Positions 6,738 through 15,531 are shown, counted from the first letter of the stretch. The stretch: 40,539 nt of DNA from Flavobacteriaceae bacterium (GCA_947373225.1 CANBWX010000015.1:1-40539); one strand, 5' to 3'. Program-made: numbers and translations. Notes: a model not told the origin generated them from the letters alone.

Positions 6738-6752
6738 CACCCGGAATAAGTC

Positions 6753-6826
6753 GCCAGCGTAGCTCAGTTGGCTAGAGCAGCTGATTTGTAATCAGCAGGT
6801 CGTGGGTTCGAGTCCCTCCGCCGGCT
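6753..6826 (+). tRNA. tRNA-Thr (anticodon TGT)
   Basis: A 74-nt cloverleaf with D stem GCTC/GAGC, anticodon stem GCTGA/TCAGC around loop TTTGTAA (anticodon TGT, reading ACA and related threonine codons), variable loop AGGTC and T loop TTCGAGT. The discriminator is T73 and no CCA is encoded. Two stem positions do not pair: A4 with C69 in the acceptor stem and T50 with T64 in the T stem. A strong promoter precedes it and a terminator follows, so it is its own transcription unit. Confidence 0.95.
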
Positions 6827-6833
6827 CTTTTGT

Positions 6834-6865
6834 AAAACCATCACATTTATTTGTGGTGGTTTTTT
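6834..6865 (+). terminator. Terminator of tRNA-Thr
   Basis: AAAACCATCACA (6834-6845) pairs with TGTGGTGGTTTT (6852-6863), with one G-T wobble, and the T-run follows. Confidence 0.85.
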
Positions 6866-6888
6866 GTTTTGCATTATATTCATAAAAA

Positions 6889-6920
6889 AAAACCGTCTTG
6901 TTCTAAAACAAGACGGTTTT
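6889..6920 (-). terminator. Strong bidirectional terminator after the DUF4369 lipoprotein gene
   Basis: A perfect 14-bp stem, AAAACCGTCTTGTT (6889-6902) with AACAAGACGGTTTT (6907-6920), around loop CTAA, T-rich on both strands. It lies 24 bp past the lipoprotein stop and faces the tRNA terminator. Confidence 0.9.
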
Positions 6921-6943
6921 TGATTTTAAAAATAGTCGAAATA

Positions 6944-7654
6944 TTATTTCTGACTTTTGATTTTGGCAACGTATTCAGTCAGCTTTTTACCATAAAGAGA
7001 TTGAGCTACTTTTGGAGACATCGTCTTTTTAATGGTATCTAAATATTTAATATTAATGTCATAAATCTCAGATAAAGCGATATAAGGTGCTATTTCGTGG
7101 TCTTTATTATTTACGGCAAAATTAGTGGCAAACAAATATTTTCGTTTAATATTAGAATTTTGTTTTGCCGTTAAACTGTCTACTAGCTTTGTGTTTTTAC
7201 TTTTTATTGCATTAAATTTTTTCTCAATCAAGTCTAGATTTTCATCTCTAAAACGAGAATCTATTTTTTTATATTCTTGGTATAAATCTTGGTTTTTCGA
7301 ACCAGTTATTTTCGCACTCGAAATGTAAGAATCTAGATTAGTGTCGATATTTATTTTTCCTGCTTCGGCAAAAAACAATAAATTATTATCTTTTGAATTG
7401 CTAACACCTCGGTCTAAAAATAGATAAAGCATTTCTGGAGATTTCAAGTCTATATCCGTTTCGAATGTTGATTTTCCGTCAATATGAATGGTATCTATGG
7501 CAACAAGACTTGTGTCAACTACTCTCTGAATGTATAAAGTTCCGTTTTTTAATCCTTTTATGTTTCCGCTAATGTGCAAATTTGTTTTTGACACTTCCTT
7601 GTTGCAAGAGGATAATGCGATTAAGCTTATGAATGCGAGAATTGATTTTTTCAT
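6944..7654 (-). CDS. DUF4369-domain lipoprotein
   Basis: A 236-aa lipoprotein: the signal peptide ends in the lipobox LIALSSC (Cys17). Residues about 25-120 fit DUF4369, the beta-rich N-terminal domain that in Bacteroidetes usually precedes a TlpA/AhpC thioredoxin domain (HISGNIKGLKNGTLYIQR and the following DTIHIDGKSTF). Here no thioredoxin domain and no CxxC motif follow; the remainder is a lysine-rich, mostly helical tail. It is either a naturally short family member or one that lost its catalytic domain. It stands alone with a strong terminator. The family assignment is from pattern recognition. Confidence 0.75.
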   Translation of the reverse strand: MKKSILAFISLIALSSCNKEVSKTNLHISGNIKGLKNGTLYIQRVVDTSLVAIDTIHIDGKSTFETDIDLKSPEMLYLFLDRGVSNSKDNNLLFFAEAGKINIDTNLDSYISSAKITGSKNQDLYQEYKKIDSRFRDENLDLIEKKFNAIKSKNTKLVDSLTAKQNSNIKRKYLFATNFAVNNKDHEIAPYIALSEIYDINIKYLDTIKKTMSPKVAQSLYGKKLTEYVAKIKSQK

Positions 7655-7779
7655 TGTTGATTTATATTTTTTTGCAAAATAAAGAAAATTGTTGGAATGA
7701 TTAACAATTGCCCTGTTGGATTTTAAAAAATAAATCCCAGTCTATTCTAAATTGGGATTAGTACTATGTGTATTTAGGA

Positions 7780-9642
7780 TTATCCTTTTAGCCACGCTTC
7801 TTTCAGTACCGTTTTTGAAGCATCAGTTGCTTCAAGATTTTCTATTTCCATATAAGGTAATTTCACAAACCCTTTTATAATTTGTTCTTTGCCATCGCGT
7901 TTTATTTTTACAGTAATTGGGTCGTTTTCTTTCCAATTTTGATTTTCAGAAATCAAATCATAAATGTTGTCCAATGAATAGGCTTTAGCATTTATTTCCT
8001 TCAAAATATCGTTGCCTTTAAGACCAAGGCTTGTGTAGAATATGTTTAATTCGATATCTGGAGTAACAACGATTTCCTTAGTTGTTCTATTACCGGATAT
8101 AAATCTTGTTTCTCCTTCTAGGAAAACATTAGATGGAATTTTTTTTATCGCTTTTGAAACGCCAACTTTTGCCAAATAAAATTCATAAGGAATTGGAGTT
8201 GTTCCTGAAACATACGTTTTCAAGAAATCGCCTACTTCTGGATAAGTCAATTCGGTAATTTTTGCAAAAAGTTCATCATCGTTAAATGCTTTGGAAACAC
8301 CATATTCGTTGGATAATTTTTGCATCAGATCAAGAATTCCTTTTTTGCCATCACTTTTTTCGCGAATAATAATGTCTAAACACATTCCGATTAAAGCTCC
8401 TTTTTGGTATACATTCAAATATTGATCTTTGTAGGGTTTCACAAGTACATTAGCACTCATTGTTGTAAAAGGCATTGTGTCGTCCAGTGTTTTGGATTGT
8501 TCAATTTTATCCGACATTCGAGTATAAAAATCGTCCTCAGTTATCAATCCTTGGTTTACTTGAAAAAGATTGGCAAAATATTCGGTGACACCTTCATACA
8601 TCCATAAATGCTCAGACATTTTTGGTTTATTATAGTCGAAATTCTGAATTTCCTGTGAATGAATGGTCAACGGTGTCACGATATGAAAAAATTCATGCGA
8701 AACTACGTCTTTCATTTCAGAGGCTAATTTTTCTATTCCTAGCATTTCTGGCATAACTACAGTCGTAGCAGTTGGGTGTTCTAAAGCGCCATAACCTCTA
8801 GCATCGGGTTTACTCATATCTGATAAGTAAAGAAGGACACTATACTTTTTTGTAGCATTAAATTTTCCTAAAAAGTGTTTTTGTGCCGTCATCATGGTTT
8901 TCATTCCTGGAGTAATACTCTCGGCAGTTATTTTTCCATTTGGCGAATAAACCGCAATCTGAATTTCCATATCATCCACTTTAAAATCGGTGAAGTCTGG
9001 CTTTGAATACATAACTGGGTTTTCGACCAATTCCGCATAACGAGAAGTTACAAATAAATCATTTGTAGTTGAAGCATCTTGATCGATCATTGAAGTTGCT
9101 CCCCAAAGTCCCGCTGGATGCGATACAGTTACTATATAAGGAGTAGACATATAATTGGTAAAATAACCCACAAAACAATGCGTGTTCAGCATTACATTTT
9201 TACCCGCATCAATGTTGGAACCTGCCGGAGAGAAAATTTCGCCATCACCAAAACTTTTCCCCGTTTCAGTATCAAAAGTGTCATTTACTAAATAAGTAAT
9301 TTTGTCTAGTTTTTTTGCATTTGAAATCGACCATGAATTTACATCTGATTTTTTAACGGCTAATAAATTTCCTTTTGAATCATAAGCCTTCAAATTATCA
9401 ATATATTTACCATAATCATCATCTGAATAGGTTCCTGGAACTATTTTCGGAATGTGATACGTGATTTCATCAGTATGTATTTTTGGAGATTTAACGGTAA
9501 CCAAAACTTTATCATCCTTAATATCAATCAGATTAATGTTTACTTGAATTTCTTCTTTTGCAGAAGTAGCAATTGTAGAACTAGTAGTTTTACAGCTCCA
9601 AAGAACTGTTGATAATGCAAATGCAAAAATTATTTTTTTCAT
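7780..9642 (-). CDS. M61-family metallopeptidase, lipoprotein
   Basis: A zinc aminopeptidase of the glycyl-aminopeptidase (M61) family, 620 aa. A probable lipoprotein signal ends at Cys17 (TVLWSC), though Trp before Ser is unusual for a lipobox. The N-terminal beta domain (about 30-230) is followed by the catalytic domain with zinc ligands His316 and His320 in SHEFFH, catalytic Glu317, and the third ligand Glu350 in WMYEGVTEYFA. The C-terminus (about 510-600) resembles the degenerate PDZ domain common in this family. Predicted to trim peptides at the cell envelope. It is a single gene with no obvious operon partner. Confidence 0.92.
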   Translation of the reverse strand: MKKIIFAFALSTVLWSCKTTSSTIATSAKEEIQVNINLIDIKDDKVLVTVKSPKIHTDEITYHIPKIVPGTYSDDDYGKYIDNLKAYDSKGNLLAVKKSDVNSWSISNAKKLDKITYLVNDTFDTETGKSFGDGEIFSPAGSNIDAGKNVMLNTHCFVGYFTNYMSTPYIVTVSHPAGLWGATSMIDQDASTTNDLFVTSRYAELVENPVMYSKPDFTDFKVDDMEIQIAVYSPNGKITAESITPGMKTMMTAQKHFLGKFNATKKYSVLLYLSDMSKPDARGYGALEHPTATTVVMPEMLGIEKLASEMKDVVSHEFFHIVTPLTIHSQEIQNFDYNKPKMSEHLWMYEGVTEYFANLFQVNQGLITEDDFYTRMSDKIEQSKTLDDTMPFTTMSANVLVKPYKDQYLNVYQKGALIGMCLDIIIREKSDGKKGILDLMQKLSNEYGVSKAFNDDELFAKITELTYPEVGDFLKTYVSGTTPIPYEFYLAKVGVSKAIKKIPSNVFLEGETRFISGNRTTKEIVVTPDIELNIFYTSLGLKGNDILKEINAKAYSLDNIYDLISENQNWKENDPITVKIKRDGKEQIIKGFVKLPYMEIENLEATDASKTVLKEAWLKG

Positions 9643-9727
9643 TTTATAGAGGTTTTGTTTTGATATTGGTCTTGAAAATTTAGAATTGTCAAAATTTACA
9701 CGAAGTTATTGTAATGTTAAAATAAAA

Positions 9728-9749
9728 AAACTCCTGAATTCAGGAGTTT
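9728..9749 (-). terminator. Palindromic terminator after the DUF2805 gene
   Basis: AAACTCCTGAATTCAGGAGTTT is a perfect palindrome flanked by A and T runs, 6 bp past the DUF2805 stop; probably bidirectional with the M61 gene's upstream region. Confidence 0.8.
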
Positions 9750-9754
9750 AAAAA

Positions 9755-10033
9755 TTAATCGAGTTTATTTTTTATATAATATTTACCATCTAAATCCTCG
9801 TCGAAATCATCAATTTTAACGGGTTTTGGTTTTGGTTTATTGGCAGCGGCTTTCTTTTTCCACATTTCAAATTTCTCAGTCGGCATCTTCTTTTTCATGA
9901 TTTCTAGGACTTCTTTTTCGACTAAGCCAAATTCTTTTTTAATGATTTCAAAAGGATTTTTTTCTTCTAAGGCGAATGTAACAAGTTTTTCTGTTTGTTC
10001 CCAGGTCAATTCTTTGCGGTTACTCTTTTTCAT
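9755..10033 (-). CDS. DUF2805 / TIGR03643 family small protein
   Basis: A 92-aa basic protein. Residues 8-70 (ELTWEQTEKLVTFALEEKNP, then EIIKKEFGLVEKEVLEIMKK) match the DUF2805/TIGR03643 family, a small, conserved, helix-turn-helix-like domain of unknown role in bacteria and some plants. The tail KPKPKPVKIDDFDEDLDG is charged and probably disordered. No signal peptide or membrane segment. A good promoter lies upstream and a palindromic terminator downstream, so it is transcribed alone. The family call is confident; the function is not known. Confidence 0.85.
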   Translation of the reverse strand: MKKSNRKELTWEQTEKLVTFALEEKNPFEIIKKEFGLVEKEVLEIMKKKMPTEKFEMWKKKAAANKPKPKPVKIDDFDEDLDGKYYIKNKLD

Positions 10034-10085
10034 TACGTGAAAATTAATTCAGGGTATGTGGGTTAATTATTAATAGATTTTGTTT

Positions 10086-10117
10086 CAAATATATACCAAT
10101 ATTAATAAAAAAAACAA
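10086..10117 (-). promoter_or_regulatory. Promoter of the DUF2805 gene
   Basis: On the minus strand TTG (rc of 10115-10117), 21 bp, then TATATTTG (rc of 10086-10093), about 50 bp upstream of the ATG. Confidence 0.65.
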
Positions 10118-10156
10118 TTACTTTTTGTCTAAAGGTATTTTTTTTTAAAGCTTTTA

Positions 10157-10981
10157 CTAATTTTCGGATAAACGTTGTTTTTGGAAAGGTATTTTTAATA
10201 AATTTTTTAGTTTATTGTTTTCTTTTGTATCCATATAGGTGTCAATTCCGTAGATGATTTCTTCTTTTGGAAGGTATCTGAATGTGCCAAAAATACGATC
10301 CCAAATCGAAAAAATATTACCATAATTACTATCTGTATAAGGTAATCGATAATGATGATGTACTTTGTGCATATTTGGCGAAACGATAAAATAACTTAAA
10401 AAAGCATCTAGTTTTTTGGGTAATGAAATATTGGCATGGTTAAATTGTGTCGAAACAACCGACAGCGTTTGGTATAAAAAAACCATCCAAATTGGTGCGC
10501 CAACAATTATAACTCCTAGCGTGGTAAATACAAATCGAATGATGCTTTCGCCCGGATGATGCCTGTTGCCAGAAGTGGTATCTACCCAAGTATCGGTATG
10601 ATGAATTAAATGAAAACGCCATAAAAATTTGATTTTATGTTCTACTAAATGCACTAAATAGGCTCCAATTAAATCTAATAAAAGCAAGCCAATTAAGGTA
10701 TAAGGACATAAATACATTGGCGGAAGCCATTGCAAAACCCCGAAATTATGGGCAATAGTCCATGTGGAAGTTTTTAATAATATAAAGGCTAATATAAAAT
10801 TTATGATGATAGTTGTTAACGTCAAAAATAAATTTATACCTGCATGATGCCACTTTTTATAGTTGAATTTAAAAAGCGGAAACGCATTTTCGATCAACCA
10901 AAATAAAGTAATGCCCCCAACAAGAATAAGGCTTCTGTGTGAAGAGGGGATGGTCGTAAAATAAGAAACTATTTCTCTCAT
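10157..10981 (-). CDS. Sterol desaturase / fatty acid hydroxylase superfamily membrane protein
   Basis: An integral-membrane di-iron oxygenase of 274 aa. Four to five hydrophobic segments lie in the first 200 residues. Histidine clusters typical of the superfamily are present: HLVEH, HLIHHTD, RHHPGES and HKVHHHY. The substrate is unknown (lipid, sterol-like or carotenoid hydroxylation are possibilities). The ATG at 10981 (MREIVSYF) is chosen. A TTG could start seven codons earlier at 11002, but that TTG is part of TAGATTTG, a promoter -7 element, so transcription would begin downstream of it. The AlkB-type gene lies immediately upstream on the same strand. Confidence 0.88.
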   Translation of the reverse strand: MREIVSYFTTIPSSHRSLILVGGITLFWLIENAFPLFKFNYKKWHHAGINLFLTLTTIIINFILAFILLKTSTWTIAHNFGVLQWLPPMYLCPYTLIGLLLLDLIGAYLVHLVEHKIKFLWRFHLIHHTDTWVDTTSGNRHHPGESIIRFVFTTLGVIIVGAPIWMVFLYQTLSVVSTQFNHANISLPKKLDAFLSYFIVSPNMHKVHHHYRLPYTDSNYGNIFSIWDRIFGTFRYLPKEEIIYGIDTYMDTKENNKLKNLLKIPFQKQRLSEN

Positions 10982-10999
10982 AATCAATATATTTAATTT

Positions 11000-11007
11000 C
11001 AAATCTA
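11000..11007 (-). promoter_or_regulatory. Promoter -7 element of the hydroxylase gene
   Basis: TAGATTTG on the minus strand, 18 bp before ATG 10981; it decides the start codon of the hydroxylase. No clear -33 element. Confidence 0.45.
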
Positions 11008-11027
11008 ATGAATTTTTGAGAATTTTT

Positions 11028-11630
11028 TTATTTGATGATGCGAAATGTTAGATTTATTCTGGAGCCAATGGGTTTTGAAGTTTTCGGAATTTGGTGTTTC
11101 CAGAAATGTTGTGTAGTTCCTTTCATTATCAGTAAGCTTCCGTGTTCCAACAAAATACTTTTTTTCTGATCTTTAATAGAATTGTGTTTTAACTGGAAAA
11201 CACGTTCTGCACCAAAACTCACCGAAGCAATTATGGGATTTATTCCTAATTCCTTTTCATTATCGGCATGCCAGCCATTGCTATCTTTTCCGTCTCGATA
11301 CAGATTGAGTAAAACGGTAGTGAAGTTGAAATCAGTAATACTTTCGACATTCGTTTTTATCTTTTGCAAAAGCAGATTCCAAGGATGCGGTTGCATTTTT
11401 ATATTCGAATAGGAATACGGTTTTCCTTCGTTTCCTAACAAAGCGGTCAACCGTGGTTGCGGGTGAGTTTTACCAAAAACCTGAATATTATCTTGTTGCC
11501 AAGGAATTTCGTTTTTTAATTGGTTAAAAATAGTATCGGCTACTTTTTTATCAAAAAACTGCGGATAATAGATAATTTCTGCGTCAGGCAGATGAAGCGT
11601 TATCGGTTCCGATTGAAATAGTAAATTCAT
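11028..11630 (-). CDS. AlkB-family 2-oxoglutarate/Fe(II) dioxygenase
   Basis: Oxidative demethylase for alkylated nucleic acid, 200 aa, most like the ALKBH2/3 branch. The iron triad is His121-x-Asp123 (GWHADNE) and His179 (WKHQIPK). The 2-oxoglutarate-binding arginine is Arg191, followed by Arg197 (GSRINLTFR). PQPRLTALLG (58-67) is the substrate-side motif of this branch. There is no signal peptide, so it acts in the cytoplasm. The hydroxylase gene follows on the same strand after 46 bp but appears to have its own promoter. Confident on family; the exact lesion preference is not readable. Confidence 0.92.
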   Translation of the reverse strand: MNLLFQSEPITLHLPDAEIIYYPQFFDKKVADTIFNQLKNEIPWQQDNIQVFGKTHPQPRLTALLGNEGKPYSYSNIKMQPHPWNLLLQKIKTNVESITDFNFTTVLLNLYRDGKDSNGWHADNEKELGINPIIASVSFGAERVFQLKHNSIKDQKKSILLEHGSLLIMKGTTQHFWKHQIPKTSKPIGSRINLTFRIIK

Positions 11631-11640
11631 TCTACAAAAA

Positions 11641-11682
11641 TAAAGAGAAAAACCGAAGCTTGAACTTCTGTTTTTCTCTTTA
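11641..11682 (-). terminator. Long-stem terminator of aqpZ
   Basis: TAAAGAGAAAAAC (11641-11653) pairs with GTTTTTCTCTTTA (11670-11682), one mismatch, then GAAG/CTTC, around a CTTGAA loop. It is 19 bp past the aquaporin stop. Confidence 0.8.
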
Positions 11683-11701
11683 ACTTATTTTAAAAAAAAA
11701 T

Positions 11702-12409
11702 CTATGCTTCGGAATGATCTTGCAATAAATTTTTATAAATAAAACCACCTACAATTGCACCCAATATTGGCGCAACCCAGAATAACCATACTTGAGATAA
11801 AGGTTCACCACCTACAAATAGTGCTTGTGATAAAGAACGAGCCGGATTTACCGAAGTATTGGTAATGGGAATACTGATTAAGTGAATCAAAGTCAGAGCC
11901 AAACCAATTGCGATTCCTGCAAATTTTCCGTTGGCAAATTTATCGGTTGCACCAAGGATAACCAATATAAAAAACAATGTCAATACAAATTCTGCAATAA
12001 AAGCAGATGGCAAAGAATAACCATCAGGTGAAAAAGCGCCAAAACCATTCGAAGCAAAAGCACCAGCTTTAGTATTGTCAATTATATTTCCAGTTTTTCC
12101 AGACCAAATAATAAATAAAGTTCCTGCAGCAGCAATAGCTCCAGCGCATTGTGTAATAATATAAGGGATTAATTCTTTGGCAGAAAAGCGTCCGCCTGCC
12201 CATAAACCAAAAGAAACTGCGGGGTTAAAATGACCTCCTGAAATGTGTCCAACAGCGTAAGCCATTGTCAAAACTGTTAATCCAAAAGCAAGGGCAACTC
12301 CTACGAATCCGATTCCTAAAGTGGGATATCCTGCGGCAAAAATGGCGCTTCCGCAACCACCAAAAACCAACCAATACGTTCCAAAGAATTCTGCTAATAA
12401 TTTTCTCAT
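11702..12409 (-). CDS. aqpZ: Aquaporin Z
   Basis: A six-helix MIP-family water channel of 235 aa. Both half-helix motifs are intact: NPA at 62-64 (GGHFNPAVS) and NPA-R at 188-191 (NTSVNPARS). The selectivity-filter residues read Phe42, His176, Thr185 and Arg191, the combination of the water-selective AqpZ rather than the glycerol channel GlpF. It is transcribed singly and ends at a strong terminator. High confidence. Confidence 0.96.
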   Translation of the reverse strand: MRKLLAEFFGTYWLVFGGCGSAIFAAGYPTLGIGFVGVALAFGLTVLTMAYAVGHISGGHFNPAVSFGLWAGGRFSAKELIPYIITQCAGAIAAAGTLFIIWSGKTGNIIDNTKAGAFASNGFGAFSPDGYSLPSAFIAEFVLTLFFILVILGATDKFANGKFAGIAIGLALTLIHLISIPITNTSVNPARSLSQALFVGGEPLSQVWLFWVAPILGAIVGGFIYKNLLQDHSEA

Positions 12410-12539
12410 AATGTAAAATTTAGATTGTTAATTAAAACGAAGTTAAGTAAAAAATAATCTAAAATTAATTTTTTATAGAAAAAATCTCACGGTATTAGTT
12501 AAGGGGTTACATTTTTATAGATAGATTATCGAAAAGGAA

Positions 12540-12770
12540 TTAATTATTTCGAAAGTGTTTTGCTAAATAGTAAATGTTTATTCCTAAGATAAAAACGTTG
12601 GTAATAATTATAGGCCAAGAGGTTACCAACATGATGCCATAAACAACGAATAGTATTGCTCCAATTGAATTTACAGTTCTTAATGTATTAATGTTTTTCA
12701 TTAAAAATGAAATCATTAATACCAATGAAGCCAAATAACCAACCCATTCTGTTGCAGAAATAGTAAACAT
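12540..12770 (-). CDS. Small YgjV-like inner membrane protein
   Basis: A 76-aa protein with two to three hydrophobic segments (EWVGYLASLVLMISFLM, SIGAILFVVYGIMLV, IIITNVFILGINIYYL). The pattern, including NTLRTVNSIGAILFVVYG, fits the YgjV-type membrane family, sometimes mislabelled uroporphyrinogen decarboxylase in related genomes. The frame is open upstream to 12854, but that part overlaps the end of the DUF1501 gene and is basic and non-conserved in appearance, so ATG 12770 (MFTISATEW) is chosen. Function unknown. Confidence 0.75.
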   Translation of the reverse strand: MFTISATEWVGYLASLVLMISFLMKNINTLRTVNSIGAILFVVYGIMLVTSWPIIITNVFILGINIYYLAKHFRNN

Positions 12771-12801
12771 TTTTATAAATTTAAGTGGGTAAAGATAGGG
12801 T

Positions 12802-13971
12802 TTAAAATAGTCCTTCAAGTGCTTTATTTTGTATTCCAATTTTAGTGGGATCAAAATTTAATTTGCTTTGCAAAAGAGATGCGTAAACGCTTCTAAAATC
12901 AATTTCATGTTTTAAATCACCATTGTCTAAATCCGAAAGATTAGGGTTTTTTCCAATGATTTTTCCACGGTTATTTCCTCCAATAATAAACATTGGCGCA
13001 GCCGTACCGTGGTCAGTTCCTTTTCCGTTGTCTTTTACACGACGACCAAATTCCGAGAAAACGACTATTGTTACATTCTGTAATTGTTGTGCTTTTTTTA
13101 AATCTTGGTAAAAACTAAAAACAGCATCATTCAGTTCCGTCAATCTATTTTTGTGGTTGGTAAGTTGATTATCGTGGGTGTCAAAACCGCCAAGTGAGGT
13201 ATAATATACCTTAGAGTTCAGGTTTCCTTTTATCAATTTCGAAATCCATTCGAGGTTTTTAGCGATTTCTGTTTTTGGATAAACGACATCTGAAACTGCC
13301 GATTTTTTCAATGCTTTCTGAATATCATCAGAACCTTCAATAACGGAATTGGCAATTTTACGAACAAAATCCAATTGAGGATTATTCGATAATTGAATGT
13401 CATTTTCTTGTTTGTTTTTGGTAATAAATCTATTAGGATCTTTTACCGTAATCGAGTTAGGTTCTTCCCCTTTCAGCGCTAAATTATCAATGGTGTCAAT
13501 GTTTATTCCAGCCGTGGGTTGATGCTCCTTGCATTGCAAATCAAGATAACGTCCTAACCAACCGTCGTTGAGATATTCTTGATTTGTTGGGGCAGTTTGC
13601 CAAATTTCCTGACTTCGAAAATGAGAACGAACCGGATTTGGGTAACCTACATTTTGTATCACCGACAAATCGCCATTTTGTTGCATACTGGCAAATCCTG
13701 TTAAAGCAGGATGAAATGCCATTCCTTTTTCAGAATTTAAGACTTCGGTTTTTGTAAGTGCAATTTTTGGACGCATTTCATAATAGAGTGCATCTTCAAA
13801 CGGGATGAATGTATTTAGCCCATCATTTCCGCCATTTAGTTGAACAAAAACCACGCATTGTTCACCCAAGATTAAATTATTTTGGGTGCCAAAAGAGTAT
13901 AAGAAATCCGGTAATAAGAGTGAACCTCCTGTTAATGTTCCCGTGAGCGTTAAAAATTTTCTTCTGTTCAT
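12802..13971 (-). CDS. DUF1501 family exported protein
   Basis: A 389-aa protein with a Tat-like signal (MNRRKFLTLTGTLTGG). DUF1501 proteins are sulfatase/alkaline-phosphatase-fold relatives: FVQLNGGNDGLNT near residue 45, the SLGGFDTHDNQ motif (about 265), and VFSEFGRR...TDHGTAAP (about 313-330) carry the conserved metal-site-like Asp/His residues. The function is unknown. It follows the DUF1800 gene by 10 bp on the same strand; this pair is a recurrent two-gene unit in many bacteria, so the products probably act together in the envelope. Confidence 0.92.
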   Translation of the reverse strand: MNRRKFLTLTGTLTGGSLLLPDFLYSFGTQNNLILGEQCVVFVQLNGGNDGLNTFIPFEDALYYEMRPKIALTKTEVLNSEKGMAFHPALTGFASMQQNGDLSVIQNVGYPNPVRSHFRSQEIWQTAPTNQEYLNDGWLGRYLDLQCKEHQPTAGINIDTIDNLALKGEEPNSITVKDPNRFITKNKQENDIQLSNNPQLDFVRKIANSVIEGSDDIQKALKKSAVSDVVYPKTEIAKNLEWISKLIKGNLNSKVYYTSLGGFDTHDNQLTNHKNRLTELNDAVFSFYQDLKKAQQLQNVTIVVFSEFGRRVKDNGKGTDHGTAAPMFIIGGNNRGKIIGKNPNLSDLDNGDLKHEIDFRSVYASLLQSKLNFDPTKIGIQNKALEGLF

Positions 13972-13981
13972 AATAAAGGGC

Positions 13982-15376
13982 TTAGATGAGTTGATATTCT
14001 GGTGTTTTGACCATAAAATTAAACAATCTAATTACTGCGTTTTCAGAACCTTCAGTTTTGCTGTCGAAATCGTGTTTTAATAATTTTTCAAAATTATGTT
14101 GTTCGGTTTCATCGGCTTGAAATAGCAATCGGTCTTTGAGTTCAGCAATAATTTGCTCATTATTTCCTTCTTTGTCCCAATGCAATTTCACCTTCAACAA
14201 TCGATTTTGGTTTTGCTTCATCATTGAAATATCCTTATTTTCTTTTCTTCCTTGATTTAAATATTGACCTTTACAAAGTAAGTCAGCAACATTATTTCGT
14301 TGTAAATAAATTTGTGAAGTTAGCCATGAATTTCCACCTAACCAGCCTTTTACATTGGGCTGGTTGAATAAATCCATTCCTTGTTCTGTGATGAAATGAG
14401 CAATTAATTTTGAATTGGGGTTTTGAATATTCAGTTCATCCGTTAATTGTAAAACGTATTCTAATGGGTTTTTTATTTTAGAACCTGCATTATTTTTGGT
14501 AAATTCTTTCGTGAAAATTTTAGTCAAAAGAGGTTCTATTTCAAAATTCATTTTCTTAAAATAATCCCCATAATAATGCACTAATTCATTATTTGGATTA
14601 TCATAAATAAACCATTTCAATATCTTTCGAGTAATTAAATAAGGGATATTAGGTTGTTCGAAAATGGCATCAACCATTTCGTCGAGTTTTAAATTGCCCT
14701 TTTTTCCAAGATAATAGAAACTTTCATTGTCTTCGAATTTTTTTTGGTAAACTGCATTTTCTTCTCCAATGCTTAGTCCAGCAAGACCTTTGGCACCATT
14801 TTTTATATCGTTTTCCGAGTAGTTTCCAATTCCTAAGGTAAAAAGTTCGAGTAATTCTCTACTTAAATTTTCATTGAGTTTGCCTTTTTTATTGTCGTTA
14901 TTGTCGAGGTAAGAAACTATAGCATTGCTTTGTACTATTTTCTTGGTCAGGGTTTTAAAGTTTCCAAAAGCATTCTCCCTTAAAATTTGATTGTGCTGAA
15001 AAATACAATAATTTAAATTCACTTTCTTGTAAGTGGAAACAAAATGGTTATGCCAGAAACAAGTCATTTTTTCGCGAAGCGGAAATTCAGATTCGGTCAT
15101 TTTATCAATCCACCAGGCTTTCATTTCTTGGGAAGTTTGGTATTCTTTTTTGAATATTTCCTTAGCGTCTTCGGGACTCAAGTTTTTTAAATTTTTCTTA
15201 AGTTCATTATATTCTTTAAAAGATTTTGGACTGTTTTCCAATAAATTGGGAATCCTAGAATCAAATTTTGTGGCAAAAGAGTGTTCTAAGAAATTTTTCA
15301 AACCTATTCTTTTGATAGTTTCGGCTTGTTTTGCTGAAAATCCGAGTCGCAAGGACCAAAGGGTGTGGTTGTTCAT
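13982..15376 (-). CDS. DUF1800 family protein
   Basis: A 464-aa member of DUF1800, the usual partner of DUF1501. Typical signatures are HTLWSLRLGFS near the start, the REKMTCFWHNHFVS block (about 97-110), NENLSRELLELFTLG (about 168-182), and VKGWLGGNSWLTS (about 349-361). No signal peptide is obvious in this protein, unlike its partner. First gene of the two-gene unit; the only gap to DUF1501 is 10 bp. Function unknown; roles in exopolymer or envelope metabolism have only been suggested by context in other genomes. Confidence 0.92.
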   Translation of the reverse strand: MNNHTLWSLRLGFSAKQAETIKRIGLKNFLEHSFATKFDSRIPNLLENSPKSFKEYNELKKNLKNLSPEDAKEIFKKEYQTSQEMKAWWIDKMTESEFPLREKMTCFWHNHFVSTYKKVNLNYCIFQHNQILRENAFGNFKTLTKKIVQSNAIVSYLDNNDNKKGKLNENLSRELLELFTLGIGNYSENDIKNGAKGLAGLSIGEENAVYQKKFEDNESFYYLGKKGNLKLDEMVDAIFEQPNIPYLITRKILKWFIYDNPNNELVHYYGDYFKKMNFEIEPLLTKIFTKEFTKNNAGSKIKNPLEYVLQLTDELNIQNPNSKLIAHFITEQGMDLFNQPNVKGWLGGNSWLTSQIYLQRNNVADLLCKGQYLNQGRKENKDISMMKQNQNRLLKVKLHWDKEGNNEQIIAELKDRLLFQADETEQHNFEKLLKHDFDSKTEGSENAVIRLFNFMVKTPEYQLI

Positions 15377-15471
15377 AATCTAAAAGGCTATGATAGTAAG
15401 ACTTAGTTTTTGTAAAAGGGTTTAAAGATATTGGAATAAATTATATAGGAATCCTTTTTTTTAAAATAAAA

Positions 15472-15498
15472 AAACCTGCAAGTTTTCACTGCAGGTTT
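15472..15498 (-). terminator. Terminator of htpG
   Basis: On the minus strand AAACCTGCA (rc of 15490-15498) pairs with TGCAGGTTT (rc of 15472-15480), followed by a T-rich run; 34 bp past the htpG stop, with a dispersed repeat in between. Confidence 0.8.
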
Positions 15499-15504
15499 CA
15501 GTTC

Positions 15505-15530
15505 CCTTCCTTTGGAGGGGTTAGGGGAGG
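15505..15530 (-). repeat. Dispersed GC-rich hairpin repeat, copy 1
   Basis: On the minus strand it reads CCTCCCCTAACCCCTCC then AAAGGAAGG, with the CC...AAA...GG hairpin core also found at 40449-40493. It is strikingly GC-rich against its surroundings and sits between the htpG stop and its terminator. Confidence 0.7.
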
Positions 15531-15531
15531 A

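Noticed and set aside
6851..7042. Plus-strand frame after tRNA-Thr
   Set aside because: It crosses two terminators and the antisense of the DUF4369 gene.
12771..12854. N-terminal extension of the YgjV-like protein
   Set aside because: It overlaps the 3' end of the DUF1501 gene, and the extra 28 residues precede a good ATG at 12770.
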